Origin: Oscillospiraceae bacterium
Lineage (GTDB): Bacteria > Bacillota > Clostridia > Oscillospirales > Ruminococcaceae
DNA: 9,954 nt
Assembly (NCBI GenBank): GCA_902362965.1
Contig: CABIYQ010000027.1
Coordinates: 2,626 to 12,579, forward strand
Direction: 5' to 3'
Under the pieces are notes generated by a model. It ran no database searches, was not told where the DNA came from, and was given only the letters and a program-made list of their open reading frames with translations. The position numbers were made by a program, and so were the translations under genes. Below are positions 1 through 6,108 of this stretch, one piece after another. Position 1 is the stretch's first letter, and each line of letters begins with the position of its first letter.

Positions 1-603
1 AATTTCAAGAAGTCTTTCGGCAACAGTAACAAGGTAATCTTCATTATCCTTGAGAAATTCCTTGCGCTCATTCATAGGATTGTGCATTAGTTCGATCATT
101 CTGTTGACTGTATAGTCGATACGTTCAAAATTATGAAGATATTCGATAAAGCGTTTATCAAGTATCTCACTTTCAGACTGCGGAGCATAGATTCTTCCGT
201 ATTCACGTAGGACTCTGAAATAATCGCAAAAAGCATTATATGCAATCGTTTCTTCTCTTTCAAATTCTTGACGTTCAGTCACAATTTTTCTGGCTGAAAT
301 AAATTCTTCTTTAGTAGGTTTGTGATTGGGATCAAGTCCCAGACCAAAATCTTCATTAATTTTCTTAGCAGCGTCAAGGGGATTTTCGAGGTTGAAAAGT
401 TTTTGAACGAATTTAATATGATCTCCGCCTTCGCCGCAGCCAAAGCAATAATAACCCTTTTCCATAATGTGCATACTGGGAGTTTTTTCGGCATGAAAGG
501 GGCATAAACAGTAACCTCTGCGGTTGATTTCAATTCCGTATCCCTGAACTAAATCGGGCATACTTAATCTTGCTTTTATTTCCTTAAAAATGTTATATTC
601 CAT
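1..603 (-). CDS. CHC2 zinc-finger primase-like protein, N-terminal part (runs off left edge)
   Basis: Reading leftward from ATG at 603-601, the frame is open for 201 codons to the window edge, so the gene is 3'-truncated by the window. The N-terminus resembles the zinc-binding domain of bacterial DnaG primases: Y31-C-L-C-P-F-H37 followed by Y52-C-F-G-C56, giving a C34-x2-H37 ... C53-x2-C56 CHC2 site, then a GGD/HIKF segment. In DnaG this domain contacts the DNA template. Residues 60-201 are mostly helical and charged, and no TOPRIM catalytic motif appears in the visible part. It could be a full mobile-element primase or one of the short CHC2 proteins such elements encode. The start is fixed by GGAAAGG seven bases upstream. 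An in-frame ATG at 627-625, inside the palindrome at 618-636, would add eight residues (MENWKGKV) but has no ribosome site. The zinc finger is confident; primase activity is inferred. Confidence 0.85.
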   Translation of the reverse strand, partial: MEYNIFKEIKARLSMPDLVQGYGIEINRRGYCLCPFHAEKTPSMHIMEKGYYCFGCGEGGDHIKFVQKLFNLENPLDAAKKINEDFGLGLDPNHKPTKEEFISARKIVTERQEFEREETIAYNAFCDYFRVLREYGRIYAPQSESEILDKRFIEYLHNFERIDYTVNRMIELMHNPMNERKEFLKDNEDYLVTVAERLLEI

Positions 604-617
604 TACTTTTCCTTTCC

Positions 618-636
618 AATTCTCCATTGGCGAATT
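618..636 (-). repeat. Palindromic leader element P1, before the primase-like gene
   Basis: Reads aattctccattggcgaatt on the plus strand, one mismatch (t for g at 623) from the consensus. On the minus strand it is directly followed by the GGAAAGG ribosome site of the CHC2 gene. The mismatch weakens the stem by one pair. Confidence 0.85.
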
Positions 637-652
637 TTTATTGACAAATTTA

Positions 653-745
653 TTATTTTACTTTAGTAAATCTGCTAAATCTTGCTTTTATGCCTAATTC
701 CTTTCTTGACATTCCACGTTTGTCACGGATTTGCCAGATCATATG
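653..745 (-). pseudogene. Remnant of a fourth XRE helix-turn-helix unit
   Basis: Translating the minus strand from 745 gives 30 codons beginning HMIWQIRDKRGMSRKELGIK and ending at TAA (655-653). This matches residues 178-203 of the neighbouring fused HTH protein (HMIWRIRDIHGMSRKELGIK...) almost exactly, then diverges to TKVK and stops. It lacks the unit's N-terminal leader and its whole C-terminal domain, has no ribosome site, and begins inside the last codons of the upstream HTH gene, in a different frame. I read it as the 5' stump of a deleted tandem copy. The upstream gene's last codons (II, stop) are read out of frame from this remnant. Confidence 0.8.
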
Positions 746-1275
746 ATATACAAAGGATTATTATCTGATTGTGAATTTAATAGATAATCCGGCATTCTGT
801 CTGGTAAGCCTATTATCCATTTAACATATTCTTCATAGATTATTTCTTTTTTGTTTAATTGGGTAAACTTTACATCCCATTCTTTAAGGAATTCACTTAT
901 AAAAGTGGAATTAAACTTAATATAAACATCACCTTTAAATTTACGAAAATCAATACAGGCTCTTTCGTGAAGATTAAAAAGCATATAAATTGCTGAGAGT
1001 TCATCATGTGACGGAAGCTCATTTCTTAGAACAAAGGGGTGAACATTAAGCGCTTTTGCAATTTTTTTCATATCTTTATCTTTTAGGATTTTTTTATCAT
1101 TTTCAAACAATGAGACTTTACGTTCAGCCGTAAATCTGTTAAATCCTGCTTTTATGCCTAATTCTTTTCTTGACATTCCATGTATGTCACGGATACGACG
1201 AATCATTGAGCCAACGTAACTGTTTTTTATACGCTTTTTGGAATTTAGCCTTTTGGCACTGTACTTTATAAACAT
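739..1275 (-). CDS. XRE-type helix-turn-helix protein, unit C of the tandem array
   Basis: This is a 178-residue protein. Residues ~20-80 form a lambda-repressor-like HTH: IRRIRDIHGMSRKELGIKAG, then NRFTAERKVSLFEN and LKDKDMKKIAKALNVHPFVL. It has the usual R-x2-R-G-x-S/T-x2-E-L-G pattern and a second A-x-A-L-x-V helix. The ~90-residue C-terminal part (LSAIYMLFNL ... FLKEWDVKF ... EEYVKWIIGLPDRMP) resembles tails seen on clostridial XRE proteins and may mediate dimerisation. The family binds DNA as dimers and usually represses; no target is known here. The N-terminus (MFIKYSAKRLNSKKRIKNSY) is longer and more basic than in the sister units. The start has AAAGGA eight bases upstream. This gene has no palindrome before it, unlike most neighbours. 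Its last residues (NPLYII) run into the unit D remnant, so the stop is probably created by a deletion. Confidence 0.85.
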   Translation of the reverse strand: MFIKYSAKRLNSKKRIKNSYVGSMIRRIRDIHGMSRKELGIKAGFNRFTAERKVSLFENDKKILKDKDMKKIAKALNVHPFVLRNELPSHDELSAIYMLFNLHERACIDFRKFKGDVYIKFNSTFISEFLKEWDVKFTQLNKKEIIYEEYVKWIIGLPDRMPDYLLNSQSDNNPLYII

Positions 1276-1299
1276 TATTTTGTTCCTTTATTAATTATT

Positions 1300-1779
1300 T
1301 TATTTTTGTAAATCTAATTCCTTGCTTGACATTCTATCAGGTAAGCTTACTAACCATTGCATATATTCCTTATATGTTATTTCATGTTTAAAGTATCGCT
1401 TATACTGTATATCCCATTGGTTAAGGAAGTCACTTATAAAAGTGGAATAAAATTTGATGTAAATATTATCTTTAAATGTACGGAATGTAATAAAAGAATT
1501 TTCATGGAGGTAAAACAGCATATAAATTGCCGAGAGTTCGTCATGTGACGGAAGCTCATTTCTTAGAACAAAGGGGTGAACATTAAGCGCTTTTGCAACT
1601 TTTTTCATATCTTTATCTTTTAGGATTTTTCTATTACCTTCACACAATGCGATTTTACGTTCAGCCGTAAATCTACTAAATCCTGCTTTTATGCCTAATT
1701 CCTTTCTTGACATTCCATGTATGTCACGGATACGCCAGATCATATGACCGACATAGCCATTTTTTACGAATTTGAACTT
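1300..1779 (-). repeat. HTH tandem repeat, unit B
   Basis: Second copy of the ~492-bp HTH unit; the first copy is 1780-2277 and a third is the separate gene at 739-1275. The plus-strand text around the HTH, such as ttttacgttcagccgtaaat, recurs in all three. The terminal 33 bp (1300-1332) is a switch into the HTH helix sequence of yet another copy, with a 20-bp internal deletion. Confidence 0.8.
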
Positions 1780-2277
1780 ATACAAAGGATTACCTGATTG
1801 TGCATTTAATAGATAATCCGGCATTCTGTCGGGTAAGCCTATTATCCATTTAACGTATTCTTCATAGCTTATTTCCTTTTTGTTTAATTGGCTAAATTTT
1901 ACATCCCATTCTTTAAGAAATTCACTTATAAAAGTGGAATTAAACTTAATATAAACATCACCGTTAAATTTATGAAAATTAATACAGGTTCTTTCGTGAA
2001 GATTAAAAAGCATATAAATTGCCGAAAGTTCGTCATGTGACGGAAGTTCATTTCTTAGGACGAAAGGGTGGACATTAAGCGCCTTTGCAATTTTTTGCAT
2101 ATCTTTATTTTTTAAGATTTTTCTTTTATCTTCACACAATGTGATTTTACGTTCAGCCGTAAATCTGTTAAATCCTGCTTTTATTCCTAGTTCTTTTTCT
2201 GTCATTCCACGTATATTACGGATACGCCAGATCATATGACCGACGTATCCATTTTTTACGAATTTGAACTTATTCAA
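1300..2277 (-). CDS. Fused double XRE helix-turn-helix protein (units A and B)
   Basis: The 325 residues are two in-frame copies of the domain seen at 739-1275. Unit A is residues 1-166 and unit B 167-325, with a period of 164 residues: KFKFVKNGYVGHMIWRIR occurs at 3-20 and again at 167-184. Each unit has an XRE HTH (GMTEKELGIKAGF / GMSRKELGIKAGF) and the same C-terminal domain (HDELSAIYMLF ... LPDRM). The join falls right after NPLY, where unit C also ends, so the two units were probably separate genes fused by a deletion that removed the stop and spacer. Unit B does not end like A or C: after LPDRM it switches to SSKELDLQK, a fragment of another HTH helix, then stops. The start is TTG at 2277 with GGAAAGGA nine bases upstream; no better ATG exists. 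A single chain with two DNA-binding heads could act as a tethered pseudo-dimer, but this is inference. Confidence 0.85.
   Translation of the reverse strand: MNKFKFVKNGYVGHMIWRIRNIRGMTEKELGIKAGFNRFTAERKITLCEDKRKILKNKDMQKIAKALNVHPFVLRNELPSHDELSAIYMLFNLHERTCINFHKFNGDVYIKFNSTFISEFLKEWDVKFSQLNKKEISYEEYVKWIIGLPDRMPDYLLNAQSGNPLYKFKFVKNGYVGHMIWRIRDIHGMSRKELGIKAGFSRFTAERKIALCEGNRKILKDKDMKKVAKALNVHPFVLRNELPSHDELSAIYMLFYLHENSFITFRTFKDNIYIKFYSTFISDFLNQWDIQYKRYFKHEITYKEYMQWLVSLPDRMSSKELDLQK
1780..2277 (-). repeat. HTH tandem repeat, unit A
   Basis: First copy in the direction of transcription and the only unit preceded by the palindromic leader. It matches unit C closely over the C-terminal domain (FNLHER..I.F.KF.GDVYIKFNSTF) and unit B closely over the N-terminal leader KFKFVKNGYVGHM, so the units are mosaics of one another. 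Confidence 0.8.
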
Positions 2278-2294
2278 AATTATTTATCCTTTCC

Positions 2295-2313
2295 AATTCG
2301 CCATTGGCGAATT
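2295..2313 (-). repeat. Palindromic leader element P2, before the HTH array
   Basis: A perfect aattcgccattggcgaatt: 9-bp arms around a single central base. Its last base is shared with the stop codon of the 150-residue gene, and the GGAAAGGA ribosome site of the HTH gene follows directly. The minus strand carries ATG in the centre, opening a 6-codon frame (MANWKG) that stops at the HTH gene's ribosome site. Confidence 0.9.
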
Positions 2314-2765
2314 TAATTATTTTGCTGTTCCTGAAGATTAATTAAATTCTGATAATATCGCAGTTTTTTCAGCAATGACGGTCTTTTTTTGACCTGATTA
2401 TTTTTAACTTCAACTTTTTCAGGCTTGTACTCTAAATCAAGTATTTTAAAAAGATTTTTGTTATCTGAGTCAGATTCATAGCAGTCCAGCAGTTCGTCCT
2501 GAATATCAAAGGGAAGGGATTCTATGTACTCTACAGATGTTCCGGTAATATCTGCAATCTGGTACTTTGAAATATATTCACTGACTGCTGCCAAACTGCT
2601 TTTATTTGCTTTGTTAAGAGATTTTCCATAACCTTCGGCAGACAATTTTTCACATAAAACCATAGCTGCGTCAAAATCTCCTACAGTATTATAGAAACCT
2701 ACTACAAGATTCATTTCTTCTGTACAAAGTATATTTTCATAATCTGCTATTAACTGATTAATCAT
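2313..2765 (-). CDS. Uncharacterised 150-residue helical protein
   Basis: I do not recognise this family. The protein is acidic in its first two thirds and basic at its end (VKKRPSLLKKLRYYQNLINL). It has no signal peptide, membrane segment or cysteine pair. Residues 72-95 (IADITGTSVEYIESLPFDIQ...) could form a short helix-turn-helix-like hairpin (I-T-G-T-S-V-E-Y-I), but the match is weak. GAAAGG lies eight bases before ATG at 2765. It is flanked on both sides by the palindromic element and lies between the coiled-coil gene and the HTH array in a tightly packed minus-strand run, so it is probably co-transcribed with them. Coding status is well supported by length, ribosome site and packing; function is unknown. 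Confidence 0.75.
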   Translation of the reverse strand: MINQLIADYENILCTEEMNLVVGFYNTVGDFDAAMVLCEKLSAEGYGKSLNKANKSSLAAVSEYISKYQIADITGTSVEYIESLPFDIQDELLDCYESDSDNKNLFKILDLEYKPEKVEVKNNQVKKRPSLLKKLRYYQNLINLQEQQNN

Positions 2766-2779
2766 TTTAATTGCCTTTC

Positions 2780-2798
2780 AATTCGCCATTGGCGAATT
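2780..2798 (-). repeat. Palindromic leader element P3, before the 150-residue gene
   Basis: Perfect 19-bp copy, two bases downstream of the stop codon of the coiled-coil gene and abutting GAAAGG of the next gene. The central ATG opens only MAN followed by TGA. Confidence 0.9.
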
Positions 2799-2800
2799 TT

Positions 2801-4462
2801 TTATAACGATACTTCTGGGGTTTTAGTCATATTTTTACCTAAATCAGCAGTTTTGTTTATTTCAGATAGCTTGCCCTGATTTTTGTGAAGTTCGCCAAGG
2901 AGTGATTTTGTTTTTTCGTTAAGAGCTGAAGAATTTTCAGCAGTTTTATTAGAATGTTCATGGGCATTAGTTTTATTATGATGTTTAAGTAATTCAGAAG
3001 TAACAGCTTTAATAACGGAATGTTCCTCAGCAGTTAAAAATTCAGCGCCGGAAATACAATCCAATTTAAATTCTGGATTTTGATAAGTAATATAAAAATG
3101 ACCTAATCCCTTACCATCATTGCTAGCTTCAAAGAAAATTCTATTTATATTTTTATCCTGCAAAAAAATTCCATGATCAAATGCAGATTTAGAAAAACGT
3201 TCCCATAAAGCATTATTTACTTTTAATTCAATTCGAGCATTGCCATCGTAATATTTTAATTCCTTATCAAACTTAAATACATCTTTTGTTATCTTGTCTG
3301 AATTATTAACAGTAATATCGGCACTTTTAACAGATTGTTTTTCAGCAGCAGATTCATTTACTTTTACAGCTTTTTCGGTAATTTCAGAACTTTGAACCGG
3401 CTGCTTTTCTGAAATGTTTTCTTTCATGGCAGCAGTTTTTTCTGTCTGAACAGGTTCACGTGAAATATGTATATTCAAATCACTTATAATAGCAGCATTT
3501 GATAATACAACACGGTCTGTAATGGAGGATTCCGAAAGATTAGCAACAATTTCAGCAATAGAATTGTTGACGCTTTCGTTTTTACTCATCATTTCTTCAA
3601 TGTGCTGAGATTTATTTGCAGGAGGTTCAGTTTCAATACCCTGTATACCTTTACTTAATGTATGATACTTATCAAGCTTTGTGTTAATTTTTTCAATTTT
3701 CCGTTCCAGTTTTGTGATTTTATTCAAATAAGATTTTTCTTTGGATTGAAGGTATTCAAGCATTTTAGGGTTATTACCAATCTGTTTTTGCATGTATCTG
3801 TTAGTTTCAAGCTTTGCAATTAAACGTTCTAATAGGTTTTTTATTTTGTGTAATATGTTTTCCAGCTTAAATTTTGAAGAATCGTTAATAGATTTTAAGC
3901 AGTTCATAAACTTGTCATGGCGAAGTTCAGGTTCTTTAATGCTGAAACTATGAAAATATTCTTTTATGTTTTCACAGGTTTTTATTTTAAGCTGTAATTT
4001 ATATATTTTATTTTCGTTATATTTAATATTAGCTTTGTGTTTTTCCATCTTATTGAACTTTGCAGGAATTTTCTTAGTTTTAAGATTGTGTATCTTATTA
4101 ATATTTTTATCAATTAACAAATTAATAGCCTTTTCAGACTGGGGATAAGCTTGTGCTATGGATCTAAGAAAGATATTTTGCTTTTCCAGTTTTGCAATTC
4201 TGGAGTTAAATTTATCAATTTTGCTTTGATTTCTCTGAATTTTTTCATTGAGAAGTGTATTTTTTTCTTCGAGACTGCTGATTCTGTCATTATAGGTATC
4301 TAATTTGGAATCCAGAAAACGTGTAATAATACCACGTTTTAGTTCGGAATTGTTTAATTGAATATTGGAGGATTCATTTGAATCACTGTGCTCATAATTA
4401 TCCTCATTTTCTTCAGGTGAATACTGAACATTAATATTATTTAAATATTCTTCGTTACTCAT
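2801..4462 (-). CDS. Large coiled-coil protein with a C-terminal globular domain
   Basis: The protein is 553 residues. Residues 1-45 are acidic and low-complexity. Residues ~50-275 are lysine/glutamate-rich heptad-like helices (ISSLEEKNTLLNEKIQ, KITKLERKIEKINTKLDK) and should form long coiled coils. Residues ~340-392 are a disordered linker with two imperfect ~22-residue repeats (SEKQPVQSSEIT, then AEKQSVKSADIT). Residues ~395-495 look globular (ELKYYDGNARIEL ... GHFYITYQNPEFKLDCISGA ... TAEEHSVIKAVTSELLKH). The tail is hydrophilic. No signal peptide or membrane segment is visible, so it is probably cytoplasmic. Similar layouts occur in conjugative-element proteins of unknown role, but I cannot name the family. 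ATG at 4462 overlaps the stop of the preceding small frame (ATGA), suggesting translational coupling; AAAGGA lies upstream. It could be a DNA-processing accessory or scaffold protein (inference). Confidence 0.8.
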   Translation of the reverse strand: MSNEEYLNNINVQYSPEENEDNYEHSDSNESSNIQLNNSELKRGIITRFLDSKLDTYNDRISSLEEKNTLLNEKIQRNQSKIDKFNSRIAKLEKQNIFLRSIAQAYPQSEKAINLLIDKNINKIHNLKTKKIPAKFNKMEKHKANIKYNENKIYKLQLKIKTCENIKEYFHSFSIKEPELRHDKFMNCLKSINDSSKFKLENILHKIKNLLERLIAKLETNRYMQKQIGNNPKMLEYLQSKEKSYLNKITKLERKIEKINTKLDKYHTLSKGIQGIETEPPANKSQHIEEMMSKNESVNNSIAEIVANLSESSITDRVVLSNAAIISDLNIHISREPVQTEKTAAMKENISEKQPVQSSEITEKAVKVNESAAEKQSVKSADITVNNSDKITKDVFKFDKELKYYDGNARIELKVNNALWERFSKSAFDHGIFLQDKNINRIFFEASNDGKGLGHFYITYQNPEFKLDCISGAEFLTAEEHSVIKAVTSELLKHHNKTNAHEHSNKTAENSSALNEKTKSLLGELHKNQGKLSEINKTADLGKNMTKTPEVSL

Positions 4463-4614
4463 TTTTTAATTCCTTTCTTTTCATTCGCCATTGGCGAATA
4501 ATATTGATTAAAATATTTTTTTCTATAGTTGCGTACATAATCTTTATATTTATTATCTTCGTATGGGTTGAATAAGCCAATAATATGCATAAATATTTTT
4601 CTTATAATTTTCAA
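4459..4614 (-). CDS. Small basic orphan protein (TTG start)
   Basis: The likely product is 51 residues (MKIIRKIFMHIIGLF...YRKKYFNQYY...), strongly basic, with a hydrophobic patch at residues 2-15. The best start is TTG at 4614, six or seven bases after GGGAAGGAAAG. A longer reading from TTG at 4641 begins inside the palindrome at 4632-4650 and has no ribosome site. A later ATG at 4590 is too far from the site. Its 3' end reads through the next palindrome (residues encoded as SPMANE) and ends in an ATGA overlap with the coiled-coil gene. No homologue is recognised. Short length and the coding palindrome leave doubt, but ribosome site, packing and coupling favour a real gene. Confidence 0.5.
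   Translation of the reverse strand: MKIIRKIFMHIIGLFNPYEDNKYKDYVRNYRKKYFNQYYSPMANEKKGIKK
4483..4499 (-). repeat. Palindromic leader element P4, before the coiled-coil gene
   Basis: A 17-bp core attcgccattggcgaat is intact; the outermost pair is lost. It is the only copy that lies inside an open frame (the end of the 51-residue gene), where it encodes SPMAN. The spacing to AAAGGA of the coiled-coil gene is slightly longer than in other copies. Confidence 0.85.
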
Positions 4615-4631
4615 TCTTATCTTTCCTTCCC

Positions 4632-4650
4632 AATTCGCCAATGGCTAATT
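4632..4650 (-). repeat. Palindromic leader element P5, before the 51-residue gene
   Basis: Reads aattcgccaatggctaatt, with one arm mismatch (t for g at 4646). The central base is swapped relative to P1-P4, so the minus strand has TTG instead of ATG in the centre. It lies one base beyond the stop of the zinc-ribbon gene A1 and abuts GGGAAGG. Confidence 0.85.
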
Positions 4651-4651
4651 T

Positions 4652-4864
4652 TTACATACGTTTAAAAATCAAAAAAATTAAAGCTTCTACATAGGCAAAC
4701 CAGATAGCTAAACCAGTGCAAAATAATAATCTTTCGCTTTTATAACGTTTTACTAACTTTTTTTCTATTTTTTCAATGCACTCTTTACATGCAAGGGTAT
4801 TGTTAAATGCCGTTATATTTTCATTTTTTCCGCAAAACTTACAGATTTCATTTAATTTATTCAT
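4652..4864 (-). CDS. Zinc-ribbon protein with C-terminal membrane segment, copy A1
   Basis: A 70-residue protein. Residues 8-29 carry C8-x2-C11-x14-C26-x2-C29, a four-cysteine zinc ribbon (CKFCGKNENITAF ... CKEC). Residues 30-45 are a basic amphipathic helix, and residues 46-67 (LLFCTGLAIWFAYVEALIFLIF) are one membrane segment at the very C-terminus, suggesting a tail-anchored protein with the ribbon in the cytoplasm. It is a paralogue of the gene at 5371-5586, with the same cysteine spacing, length and RLLFC entry to the membrane. The ribbon also matches that of the AbrB protein at 9643-9879. AAGGTGG precedes ATG at 4864. There is no palindrome upstream; the gene diverges from the plus-strand stub at 4939. 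Function is unknown; metal-dependent membrane sensing is only a guess. Confidence 0.8.
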   Translation of the reverse strand: MNKLNEICKFCGKNENITAFNNTLACKECIEKIEKKLVKRYKSERLLFCTGLAIWFAYVEALIFLIFKRM

Positions 4865-4878
4865 TAATTTATCCCACC

Positions 4879-4907
4879 TTTACAAAATTAATTTAATATG
4901 GTAAAAT
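4879..4907 (+). promoter_or_regulatory. Promoter of the C1 stub
   Basis: TTTACA (4879-4884), a 17-bp spacer, then TAAAAT (4902-4907) preceded by TGG, an extended -10. It points to the 15-codon stub at 4939. This is a good sigma-A match given the AT-rich background. Confidence 0.55.
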
Positions 4908-4938
4908 ATACCTAAATAAAGTTTGTGAGATGATTATT

Positions 4939-4986
4939 ATGATTAATGTAATAAAGGGATTATTTCAAAAATTAATAGGAAAATAA
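4939..4986 (+). pseudogene. C1: truncated copy of the cassette membrane protein (15-codon stub)
   Basis: ATG at 4939 gives MINVIKGLFQKLIGK and a stop; an in-frame ATG at 4930 would add MII. The first 12 residues match the start of the full-length gene at 5647 (MIDIIKDLFKK). The bases at the stub's end (ggaaaataaataaaat) match the 3' end of that gene (ggaaaataaacaaaat), in another frame. So the stub is an internal deletion of about 400 bp that joined the N-terminus to the 3' end. It keeps a promoter and sits at the same divergent position beside A1 as C2 does beside A2. It is probably a relic, though the remaining peptide is a cationic amphipathic helix that could still be made. Confidence 0.6.
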
Positions 4987-4998
4987 ATAAAATATAAA

Positions 4999-5337
4999 TT
5001 ACTTTTTCTTATTTTTTATAGCAATAAAAATTATAATCATTGTTCCTGAAATAAGAAGTAATGACGTAGTTAAGGTTAAAAGGTTATTTCCATCTAAGAT
5101 ATTTTGAAATGAAAATTTTTTTAATTCTGATGAAAAGAACTTAAGCATTAATATGTTAATTAATATAAATAACATAAGTTCTGCAATATGACGTTTACAT
5201 GTTATTTTTGGCTTAATACCAGATATTAACTTATATGAACATTTTTTGCATATCTTATTAACCGGTTCATCATTATTAAGTCCGCAGAATTTTTCTCCGC
5301 AGCATACGCAATATTTCTCACAATACTGTTCATCCAT
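4999..5337 (-). CDS. Zinc-ribbon protein with two membrane segments, copy B1
   Basis: A 112-residue protein with ATG at 5337, six bases after GGAAAGGG. A longer reading from TTG at 5361 adds residues encoded by the palindrome (MANWKGNI) and is rejected. Residues 10-33 hold C10-x2-C13-x16-C30-x2-C33, a zinc ribbon with extra cysteines C6, C12 and C18. Two membrane segments follow at ~52-68 (AELMLFILINILMLKFF) and ~86-107 (LLTLTTSLLLISGTMIIIFIAI), and the protein ends in KNKKK. This predicts both ends in the cytoplasm. It is a paralogue of the gene at 6105-6440, with the same spacing, the phrase KPKI/NPKI before the first segment, and two segments. Its ribbon differs from the A type by two residues of spacing. 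It ends 13 bases from the convergent C1 stub. Function is unknown. Confidence 0.8.
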   Translation of the reverse strand: MDEQYCEKYCVCCGEKFCGLNNDEPVNKICKKCSYKLISGIKPKITCKRHIAELMLFILINILMLKFFSSELKKFSFQNILDGNNLLTLTTSLLLISGTMIIIFIAIKNKKK

Positions 5338-5351
5338 AATATTCCCTTTCC

Positions 5352-5370
5352 AATTCGCCAATGGCGAATT
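5352..5370 (-). repeat. Palindromic leader element P6, before B1
   Basis: Perfect 19-bp copy of the aattcgccaatggcgaatt variant. It directly touches the stop codon of A2 at 5371 and abuts GGAAAGGG of B1, so the whole A2-B1 gap is palindrome plus ribosome site. Confidence 0.9.
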
Positions 5371-5586
5371 TTACAGAAACTTCATAATTAATGAAACAAT
5401 TACAGCTTCGAGTATAGCTAAACTGGAAGATAATGCTACACAGAACAGCAATCGTCCTATGTAATAATCTCTTTTTAAACTCTTTTTAAGTTTTTCATAG
5501 CAGTCACTGCATATAAATGTGCCTTTATATGTTGTCAGATTTTTGGATTCTCCGCAAAACACGCAAAATTCATTGAAATTATTCAT
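5371..5586 (-). CDS. Zinc-ribbon protein with C-terminal membrane segment, copy A2
   Basis: A 71-residue paralogue of A1. C8-x2-C11-x14-C26-x2-C29 forms the ribbon (CVFCGESKNLTTY ... CSDC), then a basic helix (EKLKKSLKRDYYIG), then a single C-terminal membrane segment at ~46-70 (LLFCVALSSSLAILEAVIVS...). The start is ATG at 5586 with AAAGGAGAC upstream. A longer frame from 5643 lacks a ribosome site and would overlap the C2 promoter region. It diverges from C2 at 5647 across a 60-bp gap and probably reads on through P6 into B1 and A1. The last 46 bp of this gene recur at 6473-6518 with one difference. Role unknown; the conserved ribbon suggests metal binding. Confidence 0.8.
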   Translation of the reverse strand: MNNFNEFCVFCGESKNLTTYKGTFICSDCYEKLKKSLKRDYYIGRLLFCVALSSSLAILEAVIVSLIMKFL

Positions 5587-5607
5587 AAATTTGTCTCCTT
5601 TAGAAAA

Positions 5608-5616
5608 TGTTAAAAT
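5608..5616 (+). promoter_or_regulatory. Possible extended -10 for C2
   Basis: TGT-TAAAAT, equivalent in position to the TGG-TAAAAT of the C1 promoter. No good -35 lies at 17 bp; TTGTCT at 5591 is 14 bp away. The homologous placement between the divergent A and C genes is the main support. Confidence 0.35.
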
Positions 5617-5646
5617 AAACAAAATTCTTAGATAGAGGTTCATGTT

Positions 5647-6108
5647 ATGATAGATATAATAAAAGACTTATTCAAAAAGTGTAGTTTGCCTATACCAATT
5701 TTATATATTACAATAATTACTTTTTATATGAGTTTGTGTTTATATGACCACAATACATATGTAGTTGATTTATTAACAAATAAACTATTTAATTCATATG
5801 AAAACCTTTGTTTTATGAATTTTTTTGTTAAAAATCTAATTATAATATTCTGCGTTATATATCTTATTTTGATTATTTTGAATGCACTGATTAATCATTT
5901 GAATTTAAAACTAATAATATTCAAAATGCAATCAATAATATTGTACCTTTCTGCATTTAAGCTTTTTACTTACTTCCTGATAAATTATAAACGTTCACCA
6001 GATGAAAATATTAATGTTATATTAGTATCTTCTGGATCAGTTGTTATACCACTTCTATTTGTTATTATTATCTTTGGAGTGGTTGAGTGGAAAATAAACA
6101 AAATCTAA
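5647..6108 (+). CDS. C2: four-segment membrane protein of unknown function
   Basis: A 153-residue, very AT-rich, plus-strand gene in an otherwise minus-strand neighbourhood. Residues 1-12 (MIDIIKDLFKKC) form a short amphipathic helix. Hydrophobic segments lie at ~15-33, ~60-84, ~93-113 and ~123-146, and the protein ends in a charged EWKINKI. No cysteine pairs, catalytic motif or known family signature is seen. ATG at 5647 has AGAGG nine bases upstream. It diverges from A2 and its stop overlaps that of B2 by three bases, so transcription of C2 converges on B2. A truncated sister is at 4939-4986. Always paired with A and B genes here, it may form a membrane complex with them (inference). The codon content is more AT-rich than topB, hinting at separate origin. 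Confidence 0.7.
   Translation: MIDIIKDLFKKCSLPIPILYITIITFYMSLCLYDHNTYVVDLLTNKLFNSYENLCFMNFFVKNLIIIFCVIYLILIILNALINHLNLKLIIFKMQSIILYLSAFKLFTYFLINYKRSPDENINVILVSSGSVVIPLLFVIIIFGVVEWKINKI

Larger units (their letters stand above)
4652..5370. repeat. Tandem cassette copy 1 (A1 - C1 stub - B1 - palindrome)
   Basis: This copy has the gene order and orientations of 5371-6472: A minus, C plus, B minus, palindrome. The two copies are diverged at the protein level but share gene structure, cysteine spacings and recognisable nucleotide matches at C's 3' end. Copy 1 has lost most of C. It is followed at 5371 by the start of copy 2. Confidence 0.7.

Noticed and set aside
279..533. Open frame on the minus strand giving an 84-residue product
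   Set aside because: It lies inside the CHC2 primase-like gene in another frame; the primase frame has the zinc-finger motif, a ribosome site and is open to the window edge.
4939..4986. Calling the stub a bona fide phenol-soluble modulin or toxin peptide
   Set aside because: The resemblance is only compositional, and its homology to the start and 3' end of C2 explains it as a deletion product.
5338..5361. N-terminal extension MANWKGNI on B1 (and similar extensions on the small gene at 4459 and on B2)
   Set aside because: The extra residues are encoded by the palindrome and the ribosome site itself; an internal ATG or TTG correctly spaced from the ribosome site is the better start.
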